A stretch of DNA of 64,000 nt from Streptococcus orisratti DSM 15617 (GCF_000380105.1 NZ_KB904448.1:103163-167162), one strand, 5' to 3'; positions 8,669-17,720 are shown, counted from the stretch's first letter. Program-made: numbers and translations. The notes: generated by a model not told the origin, from the letters alone.

Positions 8669-8739
8669 TTTTTAAAATATCTCATTTCTTTTTATTATTT
8701 CTTTGCGTCCAATAGCAAAGCTATCAAACTACTTTATTT

Positions 8740-8767
8740 ATTATAACATAAGAATCCTAGGTGTCAA
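8740..8767 (-). promoter_or_regulatory. rpsP promoter inside an inverted repeat
   Basis: TTGACA (8762-8767), 16-bp spacer, TATAAT (8740-8745) on the minus strand. The -35 box is one arm of an 8-bp perfect inverted repeat TGTCAAGA/TCTTGACA (8762-8769, 8775-8782, loop AAAAA), whose other arm also gives TTGACA on the plus strand. The hairpin may end transcription from the upstream methyltransferase gene. Confidence 0.7.
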
Positions 8768-8790
8768 GAAAAAATCTTGACAGATAAAAA

Positions 8791-8820
8791 GTTTTTACCA
8801 GTTTTTACCAGTTTTTACAA
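8791..8820. repeat. Triple 10-bp tandem repeat
   Basis: GTTTTTACCA twice and GTTTTTACAA once, head to tail, between the rpsP promoter and the methyltransferase stop. The helical-turn spacing could mark a protein-binding site upstream of rpsP, or simple slippage. Confidence 0.6.
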
Positions 8821-8824
8821 TCCT

Positions 8825-9574
8825 TCACAATTTTATCACACCATAATGAAATTTCTGATTAGGACGGCTCTGTCTATCAAAACCAAAATCTTCAAAAACA
8901 CTATCTCGAAAATGCGCCTTAACAATGATTTTCTTTCTAGCCACACGCACGGCCTCCACTAACCATTCGTCAGTAATCGTACTCTTATTAGCCAGGGGTT
9001 TTAGTCCAGAAAGGTTAGTTGATTCAGTAATAGTTTCTGAAAACATCGGGTCACAATAAATGATATCAACTGATTTGCTGGGTTGTCTTCGCAAATAAAA
9101 CATATTGTCAATACATTCTGTCTTGATTGTTCGCATAGCCTCATCCAGTAATGTATTTCCTGTTTCAAAGGTTTGCAAGCCCTTAGAAACAATCAAGTGA
9201 ATGAGAGGTTGACTTTCCAGCGCTGTTACCTCATACCCTGCGTAAGCCATGACTAGAGCGTCACTAGCCAATCCCATTGTTGTGTCAAGGATTGATAGTT
9301 TCTCCTGCCCAAGCAATTCCAAAAGTGGGTCGTGAGCACTCTTAATCCGAAGCATGGCTGTATCTGGATGAAAAGCCAGTTGACTTCCATCTTGGTTAAC
9401 CAATACCAACTTATTCTCGTAAACCAAAAGCACATGATCATAAACTTTCAAAAAACTTTTCACCGATTGCTTGCGACGGTTCAGTACGGAATAACCCAAT
9501 TTTTGACCTAATAGCTGCGCTTCTTTTTGTAGTTTGAGATTTTCTCCCAAACTCGTTGTTATCACAATTGTCAT
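8825..9574 (-). CDS. Class I SAM-dependent methyltransferase (RsmJ/YpiP-like)
   Basis: 249 residues. Methyltransferase motif I is LSILDTTMGLASDALVMA and the catalytic-loop motif is VDIIYCDPMF, like the DPM/DPP motif of N2-guanine RNA methyltransferases; the overall pattern resembles RsmJ (16S m2G1516) and Bacillus YpiP. Substrate is therefore inferred to be rRNA. There is no Shine-Dalgarno sequence: the -10 box ends six bases before the ATG, so the mRNA is predicted to be leaderless. Confidence 0.75.
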   Translation of the reverse strand: MTIVITTSLGENLKLQKEAQLLGQKLGYSVLNRRKQSVKSFLKVYDHVLLVYENKLVLVNQDGSQLAFHPDTAMLRIKSAHDPLLELLGQEKLSILDTTMGLASDALVMAYAGYEVTALESQPLIHLIVSKGLQTFETGNTLLDEAMRTIKTECIDNMFYLRRQPSKSVDIIYCDPMFSETITESTNLSGLKPLANKSTITDEWLVEAVRVARKKIIVKAHFRDSVFEDFGFDRQSRPNQKFHYGVIKL

Positions 9575-9580
9575 AGCTTT

Positions 9581-9589
9581 ATTATAACA
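9581..9589 (-). promoter_or_regulatory. Extended -10 promoter giving a leaderless methyltransferase mRNA
   Basis: TGT-TATAAT (9581-9589) then AAAGCT then ATG. The expected +1 is the A of the start codon. The uvrC start has the same AAAGCT-ATG layout. Confidence 0.65.
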
Positions 9590-9606
9590 AATTTCAACAA
9601 CAAATA

Positions 9607-9659
9607 AGAGAGTGAGGTAAAACTTTTAAAATGCTACAAAAGCTTCTCCCCAACTCTCT
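9607..9659 (-). terminator. Long-hairpin terminator of the VTT gene
   Basis: AGAGAGT (9607-9613) pairs with ACTCTCT (9653-9659), with further internal pairing of AAAAG/CTTTT; it begins about seven bases after the stop at 9666. The T-run is short (TTATTT). Confidence 0.5.
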
Positions 9660-9665
9660 AAAAAA

Positions 9666-10250
9666 TTATTTAAAAAATAATTTTCCACCATATATCCAGA
9701 AATAGCTGTAAGCTAAGATAGATATTGGCTTCGCTAGCAAAATGATAAGAATAAATTTTCGATAAGACATTTTGCTTAGTCCAGTTATCATCACCAAAAT
9801 ATCAGCTGGAGATATAGGCGAAAGCATATTTAGAATGAAAAATCTTTCATAAGTCGGGCTAAATAATTTCCTCTCATAATGATTATAGGCTTTATCATCA
9901 ATGAACAATAAGATGAACATTTTCCCGAAATGTCTGGTTAAGGCAAATAATATGATACTTCCGATAATAATACCAACATAATTTAAGATAAAACCAAGGA
10001 AAGGACCAAATGCCATAAAACCAACTACTGTCGTCACTCCTCCTGGGATGATAGGAATAACAACTTGAATAATCTGTAAAAGCAGAAATACCAGCGTTCC
10101 CACCAATAAATGGTTCCTTAATGAATGTGCGAAAGCATTTGGATTATGAAGAATATCAAGGCCTCTCACCAAATAAACTAAAAAGGCGATTGTCAGCAAA
10201 ATTGAAAAAATGCTGAAAAATTTAACGACCTTTCTCCCTAATTCGTACAC
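9666..10250 (-). CDS. TVP38/TMEM64-type VTT membrane protein
   Basis: 194 residues with about five or six hydrophobic segments and the VTT/DedA-like core VVIPIIPGGVTTVVGFMAFGPFLGF and SPISPADILVMITGLSKMS. Relatives are YdjX/YdjZ and Bacillus YtxB-type integral membrane proteins, probably involved in lipid handling; function not established. It starts with GTG (10250), with GGAGG seven bases upstream. The MITE-like repeat lies a few tens of bases upstream. Confidence 0.8.
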   Translation of the reverse strand: MYELGRKVVKFFSIFSILLTIAFLVYLVRGLDILHNPNAFAHSLRNHLLVGTLVFLLLQIIQVVIPIIPGGVTTVVGFMAFGPFLGFILNYVGIIIGSIILFALTRHFGKMFILLFIDDKAYNHYERKLFSPTYERFFILNMLSPISPADILVMITGLSKMSYRKFILIILLAKPISILAYSYFWIYGGKLFFK

Positions 10251-10294
10251 ACACTCACCTCCATTCTGGGATTTTCAAGCTATTTAAAGTTAAA

Positions 10295-10453
10295 AACCTG
10301 TATTCACAGTTCAGCACTTTCATTTAAGGTTAGTTTTTCAGCTACTCATCATTAGTTTTTTTCAAAATACAGCCAGTATTCCTCAAAAAATTGCCTTGAT
10401 TAGCAAAAAACTATCTCTTATCTATAAGCACTTCACTTGTGAATACAGGTTCT
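10295..10453. mobile_element. MITE-like repeat, copy 1
   Basis: 159 bp bounded by perfect 14-bp terminal inverted repeats AACCTGTATTCACA / TGTGAATACAGGTT, with no coding capacity. A second, clearly homologous copy in opposite orientation is at 50070-50231. Most internal positions agree by eye. It ends five bases from the stop codon of the MacB-like gene. No target duplication is clear. Confidence 0.7.
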
Positions 10454-10458
10454 AAAAA

Positions 10459-11685
10459 TTACTCATAACGAAGGGCTTCAATCGGATCAAGTTTACTTGC
10501 CTTATTTGCGGGTAGAATACCAAAGATAATACCGATACCTGCTGAGAAAGCAATAGCAACAACAGCGACATTCAATGATACTGTTGCGCCTGGAAGTCTA
10601 AGCGCCTGTCCAAGAGTGCCAACCAAACAGTAAGCCAGACCAAGACCAACTAAACCACCAAGGATAGTCAACACAATGGATTCAATCAAAAATTGTGTCA
10701 AAATTTTACCACGTGTGGCACCAAGTGCCTTACGCAAACCAATTTCACGCGTGCGTTCCGTAACAGATACTAGCATAATATTCATAACACCAATACCACC
10801 AACTAAGAGGGAAATACCTGCAATTGCCCCAATAACTGTTGTCATAATACCAAACTGTGTGTTAATCTCATTTAAGATTGAACTGTTATCTGGAACTTTA
10901 TAAACACCGTCTTTGTCATGTGCCAAAGTAGTCAGTAATTTTGCTGCATTTTCACCAATCGTAGCGCTTTGAGTGGCATCAGTAATATGGAAGAACATCT
11001 GCCCTACCTCATCCGTTCCAAATTCAGAGGCAACTTGTGTGTTGGTCATGACTGCACTTCCACTCAAACCACCAATAGAAATGGCACTGGTTTTAGTTTT
11101 GAAAATGCCAACAACCAAATAATCCTTATCTCCCAAATTAACAACTTGGTTAAGGGCAGCCTTATATTGACCTTTACCAAAAAGACTATCTGCGCTCACC
11201 GTATCAAGCATAATAACACGTGAAAACTTATTATAGTCATTGGTTTGAAATTGACGCCCTGCAACAATGTCATAGTCTTTGACTTTAAAGTAATCTTTGC
11301 TAACCCCTGTAATCATCGAGTCCTTCACCTGTTTCTTTTGATAAGATATGGTAGATGAAGCACTATTTGTTACATAATAAGAATCAATGCCATCAACTGT
11401 ATTTGCAATCTGATCTAGCCACTCCATCTTAATCTTGGTCGAACTAGACTGTGCAAAACCATAAAATGCTGCATAGGGGTCATCTTCAGCATCATTTGCT
11501 TGATAATAAAGTTGAATTTCTTTTTTATCACCTGTATAACTGTCTGCAACGCTTTTTTTCATGGAATTCCCAAGTCCCATAATAATGACGACTGCGGATA
11601 CTCCAATGATAATTCCTAGCATAGTCAGGATAGACCGCATCTTATGAGCCCAAATTGAACTAAGGGCGAATTTCCAATTTTCCAT
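10459..11685 (-). CDS. MacB-like ABC transporter permease
   Basis: 408 residues. One transmembrane helix near the N-terminus (ILTMLGIIIGVSAVVIIMGLG), a long extracellular MacB-PCD domain (about 45-280), then three C-terminal helices with the FtsX signature TERTREIGLRKALGATRG. It forms a tripartite system with the ATPase and adaptor encoded upstream. In Firmicutes such systems export peptides or antibiotics or give bacitracin or lantibiotic tolerance; the substrate here is unknown. Confidence 0.88.
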   Translation of the reverse strand: MENWKFALSSIWAHKMRSILTMLGIIIGVSAVVIIMGLGNSMKKSVADSYTGDKKEIQLYYQANDAEDDPYAAFYGFAQSSSTKIKMEWLDQIANTVDGIDSYYVTNSASSTISYQKKQVKDSMITGVSKDYFKVKDYDIVAGRQFQTNDYNKFSRVIMLDTVSADSLFGKGQYKAALNQVVNLGDKDYLVVGIFKTKTSAISIGGLSGSAVMTNTQVASEFGTDEVGQMFFHITDATQSATIGENAAKLLTTLAHDKDGVYKVPDNSSILNEINTQFGIMTTVIGAIAGISLLVGGIGVMNIMLVSVTERTREIGLRKALGATRGKILTQFLIESIVLTILGGLVGLGLAYCLVGTLGQALRLPGATVSLNVAVVAIAFSAGIGIIFGILPANKASKLDPIEALRYE

Positions 11686-11696
11686 AAAACTCCTCC

Positions 11697-12407
11697 CTAA
11701 TCAATTCTGACACTTTCTGTTGTATCTGCCGTAATCACTCCATCACGAATGACAATTTTCCGTGTCGCAAAGTCTGCAATCTCAGGCTCATGAGTAACCA
11801 TAATAATGGTTTTCCCCTCCCTATTTAGCGCAGTCAACAAGTCCATTATCTGTTCACCGGTCTTAGTATCAAGAGCGCCCGTTGGCTCGTCCGCCAATAT
11901 AATGGACGGATTATTAACCAAAGCACGCGCAATTGCCACACGCTGTTTTTGACCACCAGATAATTCTGAAGGAAGATGGTTCATACGCTCACCGAGCTCA
12001 ACTTTTTTGAGAAATTGCTCAGCTAGCTGACGACGCTTGAGAACACTCACTCCAGCATAGATTAGGGGAATTTCCACATTTTGCCAAGCTGATAATTTTG
12101 CAAGAAGAAAGAATTGTTGAAAAACGAAACCAATTTCCTCATTTCTCACTTTAGCAAGTTTTTTATCACTTAGTTCCTCAACCTGAGTACCGTTGAGGGC
12201 GTAATCACCTGAAGTTGGTCGGTCAAGCAAGCCGATAATATTCATCAGCGTTGATTTACCAGAACCAGACGGCCCCATAATTGCTAAAAATTCACCTTCA
12301 TAGACTGTTAGATCAATTCCTTTTAAAACCTGAAGTTCTTGATCACCATTGCGGTAGCTCTTGACAATATCGTTTAATTGAATTAAAACTTTTTGATCAT
12401 CTGTCAC
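11697..12407 (-). CDS. MacB-like ABC transporter ATP-binding protein
   Basis: 236 residues with Walker A GPSGSGKST, Q-loop VFQQFFLLAKL, signature LSGGQKQRVAIARAL, Walker B IILADEPTGALD and the H-loop MVTHEPE. It belongs to the LolD/MacB ATPase group. Its ATG overlaps the adaptor's stop by about one base, and it precedes the permease by 11 bases. Confidence 0.93.
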   Translation of the reverse strand: MTDDQKVLIQLNDIVKSYRNGDQELQVLKGIDLTVYEGEFLAIMGPSGSGKSTLMNIIGLLDRPTSGDYALNGTQVEELSDKKLAKVRNEEIGFVFQQFFLLAKLSAWQNVEIPLIYAGVSVLKRRQLAEQFLKKVELGERMNHLPSELSGGQKQRVAIARALVNNPSIILADEPTGALDTKTGEQIMDLLTALNREGKTIIMVTHEPEIADFATRKIVIRDGVITADTTESVRID

Positions 12408-13645
12408 TACTTACTCACCTCAGATTCTTTGGTGCTAGTCTTTTTACTTGAATCTGCTGTCTGGACATCTTCAATTTTAGTACCATCTTTCAAATCGTTA
12501 TCAGGATTTGAAATAACTATTTGACCAACTTCAAGTCCTGTTAAAACTTCTTGTTTTTCTGCATCAGCATTTCCTAAAGTCACCTCAGTCTTTTTAACCT
12601 TACCAGTACTGTCATCATAAACCCAGACATAATGCTTATCTTTCTTCGAAACGACTGCTGATAGAGGAACGAGTTTAAATTTATTTTCATTAACAACTTC
12701 AACAGAAACAGTAAATCCTTGCTTGAGATTGCCAAGTTCGCTAGTGATATCTACCTTGTAGTCATAAGATGAGGACGTGCTTGTAGTAGCACCAGTCGCT
12801 GAACTCAGAGAATCCGAATTTTGATTTGGATAATTTGAAATGTATGAAATTGTTCCAGTCCATTCTTGATCAGGGTAAACTTTTGACTTAATCTTAACTG
12901 CTTGACCTGTATGGATATTTGCCAAATCATACTCTGTCAAAGTTCCTTGAATTTGCAACTGTCCTTCTGTTGCTACATGAACAAGAGTTTGGCTATTTTT
13001 AGATGAGGGATCAATATCATTATTAACCTCAACAACAGTCCCTGAAACATCGCTAGTGATAATTGTCTGATTGATTGCATCTTGAGCTTTATCAACTTCT
13101 GCCTGTGCATCTGCATAAGCATCGTTCAAATCCTGAACTTGCTGATTATATTCCGCATTCTGCTGGGCAGTTGGTTGGGTAGTAACGGTCTGTGTCTCTC
13201 CAGTCTCTTCGTCAGTAGAGGTTGTTGTCTGCGGAAGATTTCCATAGGTTTTCAAATAATTCAACTGACGACCAACTTTGTTTAAATTACGAACAGCCGT
13301 ATCATAAGCAGCCTGAACAGTAGTTTTGTCGTACTGAACAAGTTGTTGACCAGCTGTTACCTGATCACCCACTGCAACGGTTACTGTCGCATTTACTCCC
13401 TTGGTTGCATCAAAATAAACATATTGTTCATTCAAGGCTTTTACACTCCCAGATAGGAGAGTTGATGAGGCTATTGTACCTTCTGTAACATTTTCTGACT
13501 GGTATGGTACTTTAGTTGCTGACGCTTTAGACTGTTGTTGCTGAATCCACAGCAAACCTGCAACTGCCAAGATACAGACAGCACCAACACCACCAATAAT
13601 TCCCTTTGTCTTTTTAGACATTTTTTTCTTTTCTCTTCTGGACAT
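12407..13645 (-). CDS. Efflux adaptor (membrane fusion protein) of the MacAB-like system
   Basis: 412 residues: a cytoplasmic Lys-rich start, one helix (about 18-36), then a beta-barrel/lipoyl-type fold interrupted by a coiled segment rich in Gln, Asn and Asp (about 110-190), the HlyD/RND-adaptor design. The tail VQTADSSKKTSTKESEVSK is low-complexity. ATG 13645 is chosen for the GGAGGAG just before it. It is the first gene of the three-gene export operon. Confidence 0.85.
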   Translation of the reverse strand: MSRREKKKMSKKTKGIIGGVGAVCILAVAGLLWIQQQQSKASATKVPYQSENVTEGTIASSTLLSGSVKALNEQYVYFDATKGVNATVTVAVGDQVTAGQQLVQYDKTTVQAAYDTAVRNLNKVGRQLNYLKTYGNLPQTTTSTDEETGETQTVTTQPTAQQNAEYNQQVQDLNDAYADAQAEVDKAQDAINQTIITSDVSGTVVEVNNDIDPSSKNSQTLVHVATEGQLQIQGTLTEYDLANIHTGQAVKIKSKVYPDQEWTGTISYISNYPNQNSDSLSSATGATTSTSSSYDYKVDITSELGNLKQGFTVSVEVVNENKFKLVPLSAVVSKKDKHYVWVYDDSTGKVKKTEVTLGNADAEKQEVLTGLEVGQIVISNPDNDLKDGTKIEDVQTADSSKKTSTKESEVSK

Positions 13646-13683
13646 AATCTCCTCCAAAAACTTTGTATTAATTTTATAGAACA

Positions 13684-13712
13684 AGTATAAAATCTTTTTA
13701 GAAGTTTGTCAA
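13684..13712 (-). promoter_or_regulatory. Promoter of the MacAB-like operon
   Basis: TTGACA (13707-13712), 17-bp spacer, TATACT (13684-13689) on the minus strand, about 40 bases before the adaptor ATG. Confidence 0.75.
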
Positions 13713-13795
13713 GAATTTAATCATTCTGACAACTACTCCGATGACAGTTTCATTATACTGAAAATAAAGGCTTTGCGACCTTACAGTTTTGTAAG

Positions 13796-13817
13796 AAAAA
13801 AGAGGCTCTATGGCCTC
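13796..13817 (-). terminator. Terminator downstream of the YeiH-type gene
   Basis: GAGGC/GCCTC stem (13802-13806, 13813-13817) with a six-base loop and a TTTTTT run on the minus strand. It lies about 130 bases after that gene's stop. The rest of 13713-13945 shows no convincing gene. Confidence 0.65.
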
Positions 13818-13945
13818 ATAAAACGAAAAGTCACTATCATGCACTCTTGGTGAAAATGACAAAATAGAGATAACCTCCTCGATCGACCGCGCTAGTAATA
13901 GAAAAATCAATTTTTAATCAGCCTAATGTCATTATAAAAGATACC

Positions 13946-14971
13946 CTACCAGGTTCCAAGAAGTGCTTGCATGAGCAAGCTGACTGCTGTAATTGCCAAC
14001 CAACAAGCCGCACCAACACCGATTGCTTGGCCCCCTGTTTTTACCAATCTAATCAGATTAGTATTCAATCCAATAGCTGCCATTGCCATGACGATAAAAA
14101 ATTTTGACAGGATCTTGAGCTGCTCAAAAACGGCAGTATTTAAGCCGACCGAACTGGCAAATGTTGTTATCACTGAGGCTAGCAAGAAATAGAGAACAAA
14201 CATCGGAAAAGCTCTCTTAAAACTAAAAGTTTTCTCAGAAGCTCTGCCATTGCCCGAAACTTTATAGGCCTGATAGAAAGACAAACCTAATGTAATAGGG
14301 ATGATAGCCAAAGTTCTGGTCAACTTGACAATGGTAGCCCCATCAAGGGTGTTACTGTGGTGAATTGCATCCCAAGCTGTCGCTGTCGCTGTTACTGATG
14401 AGGTATCATTGACCGCTGTTCCAGCAAAGATAGCAAAACCGTGATTAGATAGCCCAATCATATCTCCCAAAGTTGGGAAAATCAGCGCTGCTAAGATATT
14501 AAAGAGGAAGATGACCGAAATCGCCTTAGCTACCTCATCATCCTTGGCTTTAATGACTGGAGCTGTCGCCGCAATAGCAGATCCTCCACAGATTGAAGAG
14601 CCTACACCAACAAGTGTTGCTGTATTAACATCAATCTTGAAGACTTTTTGTAAACCATAGGCAACCAGAAGCGAGATGGTAATGGTACTAAGAATAATAG
14701 GCAAGGAAGATAGCCCCACCTTCATAACCTGAGCTAAATTAAGTCCAAACCCCAACAGTACAACTGCTGCTTGTAGAATGTATTTTGATGTGAAGCCGAT
14801 TCCCGCTGCGGTCTGTTCACGTTTGGTATGAACTAATCCAACAAGCATACCAATAAAAATAGCGAAAACAGGCGCTCCAATCAATGGAAGCCATTGACCA
14901 AGAAACCAAGCTGGTACAGCAATAAGAACGCACAAGGAAACTCCAAGAATTTTTTTCTGAATAGATAACAT
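13946..14971 (-). CDS. YeiH/UPF0324-family membrane transporter
   Basis: 341 residues, about ten hydrophobic segments, with the family signatures [20 protein letters not shown] and [19 protein letters not shown]. Described as a putative sulfate/sulfonate exporter family, though experimental support is thin. ATG 14971 is preceded by GAGAGGAG; ten upstream in-frame codons lack one. It is divergent from a LysR gene over a 98-bp intergenic region, the same pairing as yeiH/yeiE in enterobacteria. Confidence 0.85.
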   Translation of the reverse strand: MLSIQKKILGVSLCVLIAVPAWFLGQWLPLIGAPVFAIFIGMLVGLVHTKREQTAAGIGFTSKYILQAAVVLLGFGLNLAQVMKVGLSSLPIILSTITISLLVAYGLQKVFKIDVNTATLVGVGSSICGGSAIAATAPVIKAKDDEVAKAISVIFLFNILAALIFPTLGDMIGLSNHGFAIFAGTAVNDTSSVTATATAWDAIHHSNTLDGATIVKLTRTLAIIPITLGLSFYQAYKVSGNGRASEKTFSFKRAFPMFVLYFLLASVITTFASSVGLNTAVFEQLKILSKFFIVMAMAAIGLNTNLIRLVKTGGQAIGVGAACWLAITAVSLLMQALLGTW

Positions 14972-15006
14972 GATAACTCCTCTCTTAACTATTATAACCA
15001 TTTCTT

Positions 15007-15027
15007 ATCATAATATAAAATTATGAT
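15007..15027. promoter_or_regulatory. Dyad operator between the YeiH-type gene and the LysR gene
   Basis: Perfect 8-bp arms ATCATAAT / ATTATGAT separated by ATAAA, with an extra half-site TTATGAT at 15031-15037. Size and placement fit a LysR-type binding site that controls both genes. Confidence 0.65.
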
Positions 15028-15069
15028 TTTTTATGATACAATAACAAAAAAGAATAGTTAGGAGATTTT

Positions 15070-15939
15070 ATGCTTGATTTTCGTGTTTTTACCTTTCTCA
15101 AAGTCTGTGAAACTCTGAATTTTACCCAGGCGGCTAAAGACTTGCATATCACTCAACCAGCAGTAACCAAACATATCCAAGCCCTTGAAAATGACTACCA
15201 GTTTAAACTATTTACCTTTAAGGGAAAACAATGCCGACTAACCAAACAAGGAAAAGAATTGCTAGATCTGCTTGTTACCATGAACAACGACCTCCAACAT
15301 TTCAAAACGAAGCAAAAACAAGAAAATATTCCACTTAATTTTGGAGCCACCTTAACCATTGGAGAATTTGTCATGACAGATCTTTTGCTAAAAATATTAT
15401 CTGAAAATGAAAACCTTCAAGTTAAAATGCTAGTTGATAACACCGAATCTCTTTTAAAATCCATTGATCAGGGACAAATTGATTTTGCCTTAATTGAAGG
15501 CTTCTTTTCTAAAGATAAATATGACTTTCTGCCTTACCGTAAAGAACCTTTCGTTGCTGTTGCCTCACCTACTTTTGATTTCAATGGCAAAGCTGTCACC
15601 TTAGAAAACTTACTTACCTTTCCACTAATCATTCGCGAAGAGGGGTCAGGTACTCGGGAATTACTCGAGTTAACATTAAAAGAGGCAAACTTAACTGTCC
15701 ACGATTTTGCCAAAATCATCGAAATTGGTAACCTCAATACTATTAAAAGTCTGGTCAAGCACCAGTTAGGTCTCACCTTTGTTTATCAGAGTGTTGTTCA
15801 ACAAGAACTGGACCGTGGCGAATTAGTACTTGTTCCCATCAAAGACCTGACGATAAGCCATGATTTCACTTTTATTTGGCGGAAAAATAGCCAGTTTAAA
15901 ACACAGTATCAGGACATTTTCAACCTTTTTAGACCGTAA
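15070..15939 (+). CDS. LysR-family regulator beside the YeiH-type transporter
   Basis: 289 residues: winged helix-turn-helix (about 1-60, LNFTQAAKDLHITQPAVTKHIQALE) and a periplasmic-binding-like effector domain. Shine-Dalgarno AGGAG lies six bases before the ATG. It resembles CysL/YeiE-type regulators. Likely controls the divergent transporter; the inducer is unknown. Confidence 0.88.
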   Translation: MLDFRVFTFLKVCETLNFTQAAKDLHITQPAVTKHIQALENDYQFKLFTFKGKQCRLTKQGKELLDLLVTMNNDLQHFKTKQKQENIPLNFGATLTIGEFVMTDLLLKILSENENLQVKMLVDNTESLLKSIDQGQIDFALIEGFFSKDKYDFLPYRKEPFVAVASPTFDFNGKAVTLENLLTFPLIIREEGSGTRELLELTLKEANLTVHDFAKIIEIGNLNTIKSLVKHQLGLTFVYQSVVQQELDRGELVLVPIKDLTISHDFTFIWRKNSQFKTQYQDIFNLFRP

Positions 15940-15963
15940 AAGCTAGGGCACAGGCCCTAGCTT
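15940..15963 (+). terminator. Terminator of the LysR gene
   Basis: Perfect 10-bp stem AAGCTAGGGC/GCCCTAGCTT with a four-base loop, beginning at the stop codon. The following tract (CTTGTACTTTT) is only moderately T-rich. Confidence 0.75.
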
Positions 15964-16329
15964 CTTGTACTTTTATAGTGTTACTTCCAAAATACTGTGA
16001 GTTGGAACATGGTCAAGAAAATCTATCCTTCCCACTTGAAACTCTTTAAAAATCAACTACAGACATCGTTGACTTAGAATGAATGTTACGCTAAATGCTT
16101 GCTCACCGAAAATTGAAAGTAGCAAAGTTCTATTGATACGAACTAGGGTCACTTCATTTTCAACTTTCAACGAGACTAGGCAAAAGTCCAACACCTCTTC
16201 ATAGAGTTAGTGTCAACAACTCAGTGCAGTGGTTGATTGTTATATTTGTTTGTGTTTTACACTCCAAATCTGATCTATACGGCTGTTGCGAACGAGTTCG
16301 CTCTATTTCCCACCCCCATTGAGGTTAGT
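15964..16329. other. 366-bp non-coding stretch with inverted repeats
   Basis: No gene seen. Contains TTGAAAGT (near 16115) and its complement ACTTTCAA about 50 bases later, a perfect palindrome GCGAACGAGTTCGC (16288-16301), and a C-rich CCCACCCCC before the HAD gene's stop. It looks like a decayed repeat element, but I found no second copy in the window. Confidence 0.35.
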
Positions 16330-17034
16330 TTAATTTGGATTTCCATTGTGTGCTAACAAATTTTTCAATTCTTGATAATTTTTGATGGTATAAGTGGGAA
16401 TGGCAGAGCTATCATTGCTAATTTCCTTTGGATTGTACCAAGCAGTGTCAATTCCAGCGTTATTCCCACCTTGAATATCTGCTAAAAGGCTGTCACCCAC
16501 CATCAAAGCTCTGCTATTGTCAAATCCAAGAGTATCCGAAGCAATCCAATCAAAGAAAGCTTTATCCGGCTTTTGCAATCCAGTTGCTCCGGAAATAAAG
16601 ACACGTTCAAAGAATCCACCAATTTCCGAAACCGCTAAGCGCCCTTCTTGTATAGACTGGATACCATTAGTCGCACCTAAAACTCTATAACCATGTTCAT
16701 CCAAATTCTCCAAAAGTTCCTTGGCACCATCAAAAGTTTGTCCTTGCTGACTTAAAAAGGTCTGATAACGTTGCGCAAAGGCCTTACCATCAACCTCTTG
16801 ACCAAAATGAGCAAAGAGCCTAGAAAACCGTGTCTCAACCACTTCCTTTTTACTAATTTGCTTCAAAGATAAGGCATCCCATAAGGCTTTATTCATGGGA
16901 ACATAATAGTCCTTGTAAGCCTGCACATCAGCGACTCGCGCTTCTTGCAAAAGTTCTGTCAAAGCCACATCCTCTGCTGCATCAAAATCAAGCAAGGTGT
17001 GATCAAGATCGAATAGTAGAAATTTGTAAGACAA
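16330..17034 (-). CDS. YjjG-family HAD nucleotidase
   Basis: 234 residues. HAD motif I DLDHTLLDFD (catalytic Asp pair near 9-11), motif II GATNG, motif IV MVGDSLLADIQGG. The YjjG subfamily dephosphorylates non-canonical pyrimidine nucleotides and guards the dNTP pool. It begins with TTG (17034), with AAGGA upstream. Monocistronic. Confidence 0.85.
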   Translation of the reverse strand: MSYKFLLFDLDHTLLDFDAAEDVALTELLQEARVADVQAYKDYYVPMNKALWDALSLKQISKKEVVETRFSRLFAHFGQEVDGKAFAQRYQTFLSQQGQTFDGAKELLENLDEHGYRVLGATNGIQSIQEGRLAVSEIGGFFERVFISGATGLQKPDKAFFDWIASDTLGFDNSRALMVGDSLLADIQGGNNAGIDTAWYNPKEISNDSSAIPTYTIKNYQELKNLLAHNGNPN

Positions 17035-17137
17035 AATAATTTTCCTTTTCTAAAAAATGTATTGATAATACAACACTCTAGCCACATTATACCATATTTC
17101 CAGATTAGAATGACTTATTTTACAATCGCCTTTTTAG

Positions 17138-17166
17138 TTGACTTATGATGTAAAAACTGTTATGAT
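17138..17166 (+). promoter_or_regulatory. cspA promoter
   Basis: TTGACT (17138-17143), 17-bp spacer, TATGAT (17161-17166). Transcription would begin about 90 bases before the ATG, giving the long 5' leader typical of cold-shock mRNAs. Confidence 0.7.
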
Positions 17167-17262
17167 GGCTTAAGTAATAATGATTTAGAGTTAAAGTATC
17201 AGTTTCATCTTTTGTTTTCCTCTTAATAATTTTTACAAATAAATATTTAGAGGAATATACAG

Positions 17263-17466
17263 ATGTCACAAGGTACAGTAAAATGGTTTAACGCAGAAAA
17301 AGGTTTTGGCTTTATTTCTCAGGAAAATGGTCCTGATGTCTTTGCACACTTTTCAGCTATCCAAAGCGATGGTTTTAAATCCTTAAACGAGGGTGAAAAA
17401 GTAGCATTTGATGTTGAACAAGGTCAACGTGGCCTTCAAGCAACAAACATTACAAAACTTGGTTAA
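17263..17466 (+). CDS. cspA: Cold-shock protein
   Basis: 67 residues, a single OB-fold cold-shock domain with both RNA-binding motifs, KGFGFI and VFAHF. Full length. Binds single-stranded RNA and melts structures at low temperature. AGAGGA precedes the ATG. It has its own promoter, long leader and terminator. Confidence 0.96.
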   Translation: MSQGTVKWFNAEKGFGFISQENGPDVFAHFSAIQSDGFKSLNEGEKVAFDVEQGQRGLQATNITKLG

Positions 17467-17478
17467 ATAGACCAAGCG

Positions 17479-17510
17479 AAAAGGAGCACATCGCTGATGG
17501 CTCCTTTTTA
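17479..17510 (+). terminator. cspA terminator
   Basis: 9-bp stem AAAAGGAGC/GCTCCTTTT with a 12-base loop, the T-run being part of the stem's 3' arm. Confidence 0.8.
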
Positions 17511-17557
17511 TATTACCTACTCACATGACACTGTATCCTAATGCCTAGCTGTACTAG

Positions 17558-17720
17558 TATAGTCAATTAGTTTATCTTTGATTTCTTCAACGTAAGAGGA
17601 AACTCCGTCTCCTTATTTCCGAGTTCAAACACTCCACTGGATTGTTTGAACTCGCCTTGCCGTACTCCAGTACTGCCTACAGCCCGTTACCTTGTACTAA
17701 AAGCAAACTAAAAGACTATA
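17558..17720. mobile_element. Candidate MITE-like element with a central hairpin
   Basis: 163 bp bounded by imperfect 16-bp inverted repeats of form TATAGTCNNTTAGTTT (17558-17573 and complement at 17705-17720; 14 of 16 agree). Its centre holds a perfect 12-bp inverted repeat CGAGTTCAAACA/TGTTTGAACTCG (17620-17631, 17643-17654). No coding capacity. It fills most of the 400-bp gap between cspA and the next gene. Only one copy is in the window. Confidence 0.45.

Noticed and set aside
8791..8820. Triple repeat as a CRISPR-like array
   Set aside because: Units are 10 bp, directly adjacent and without spacers.
13698..13910. 70-codon minus-strand frame upstream of the MacAB-like operon
   Set aside because: Contains a terminator hairpin and the operon's -35 region; no Shine-Dalgarno sequence or family resemblance.
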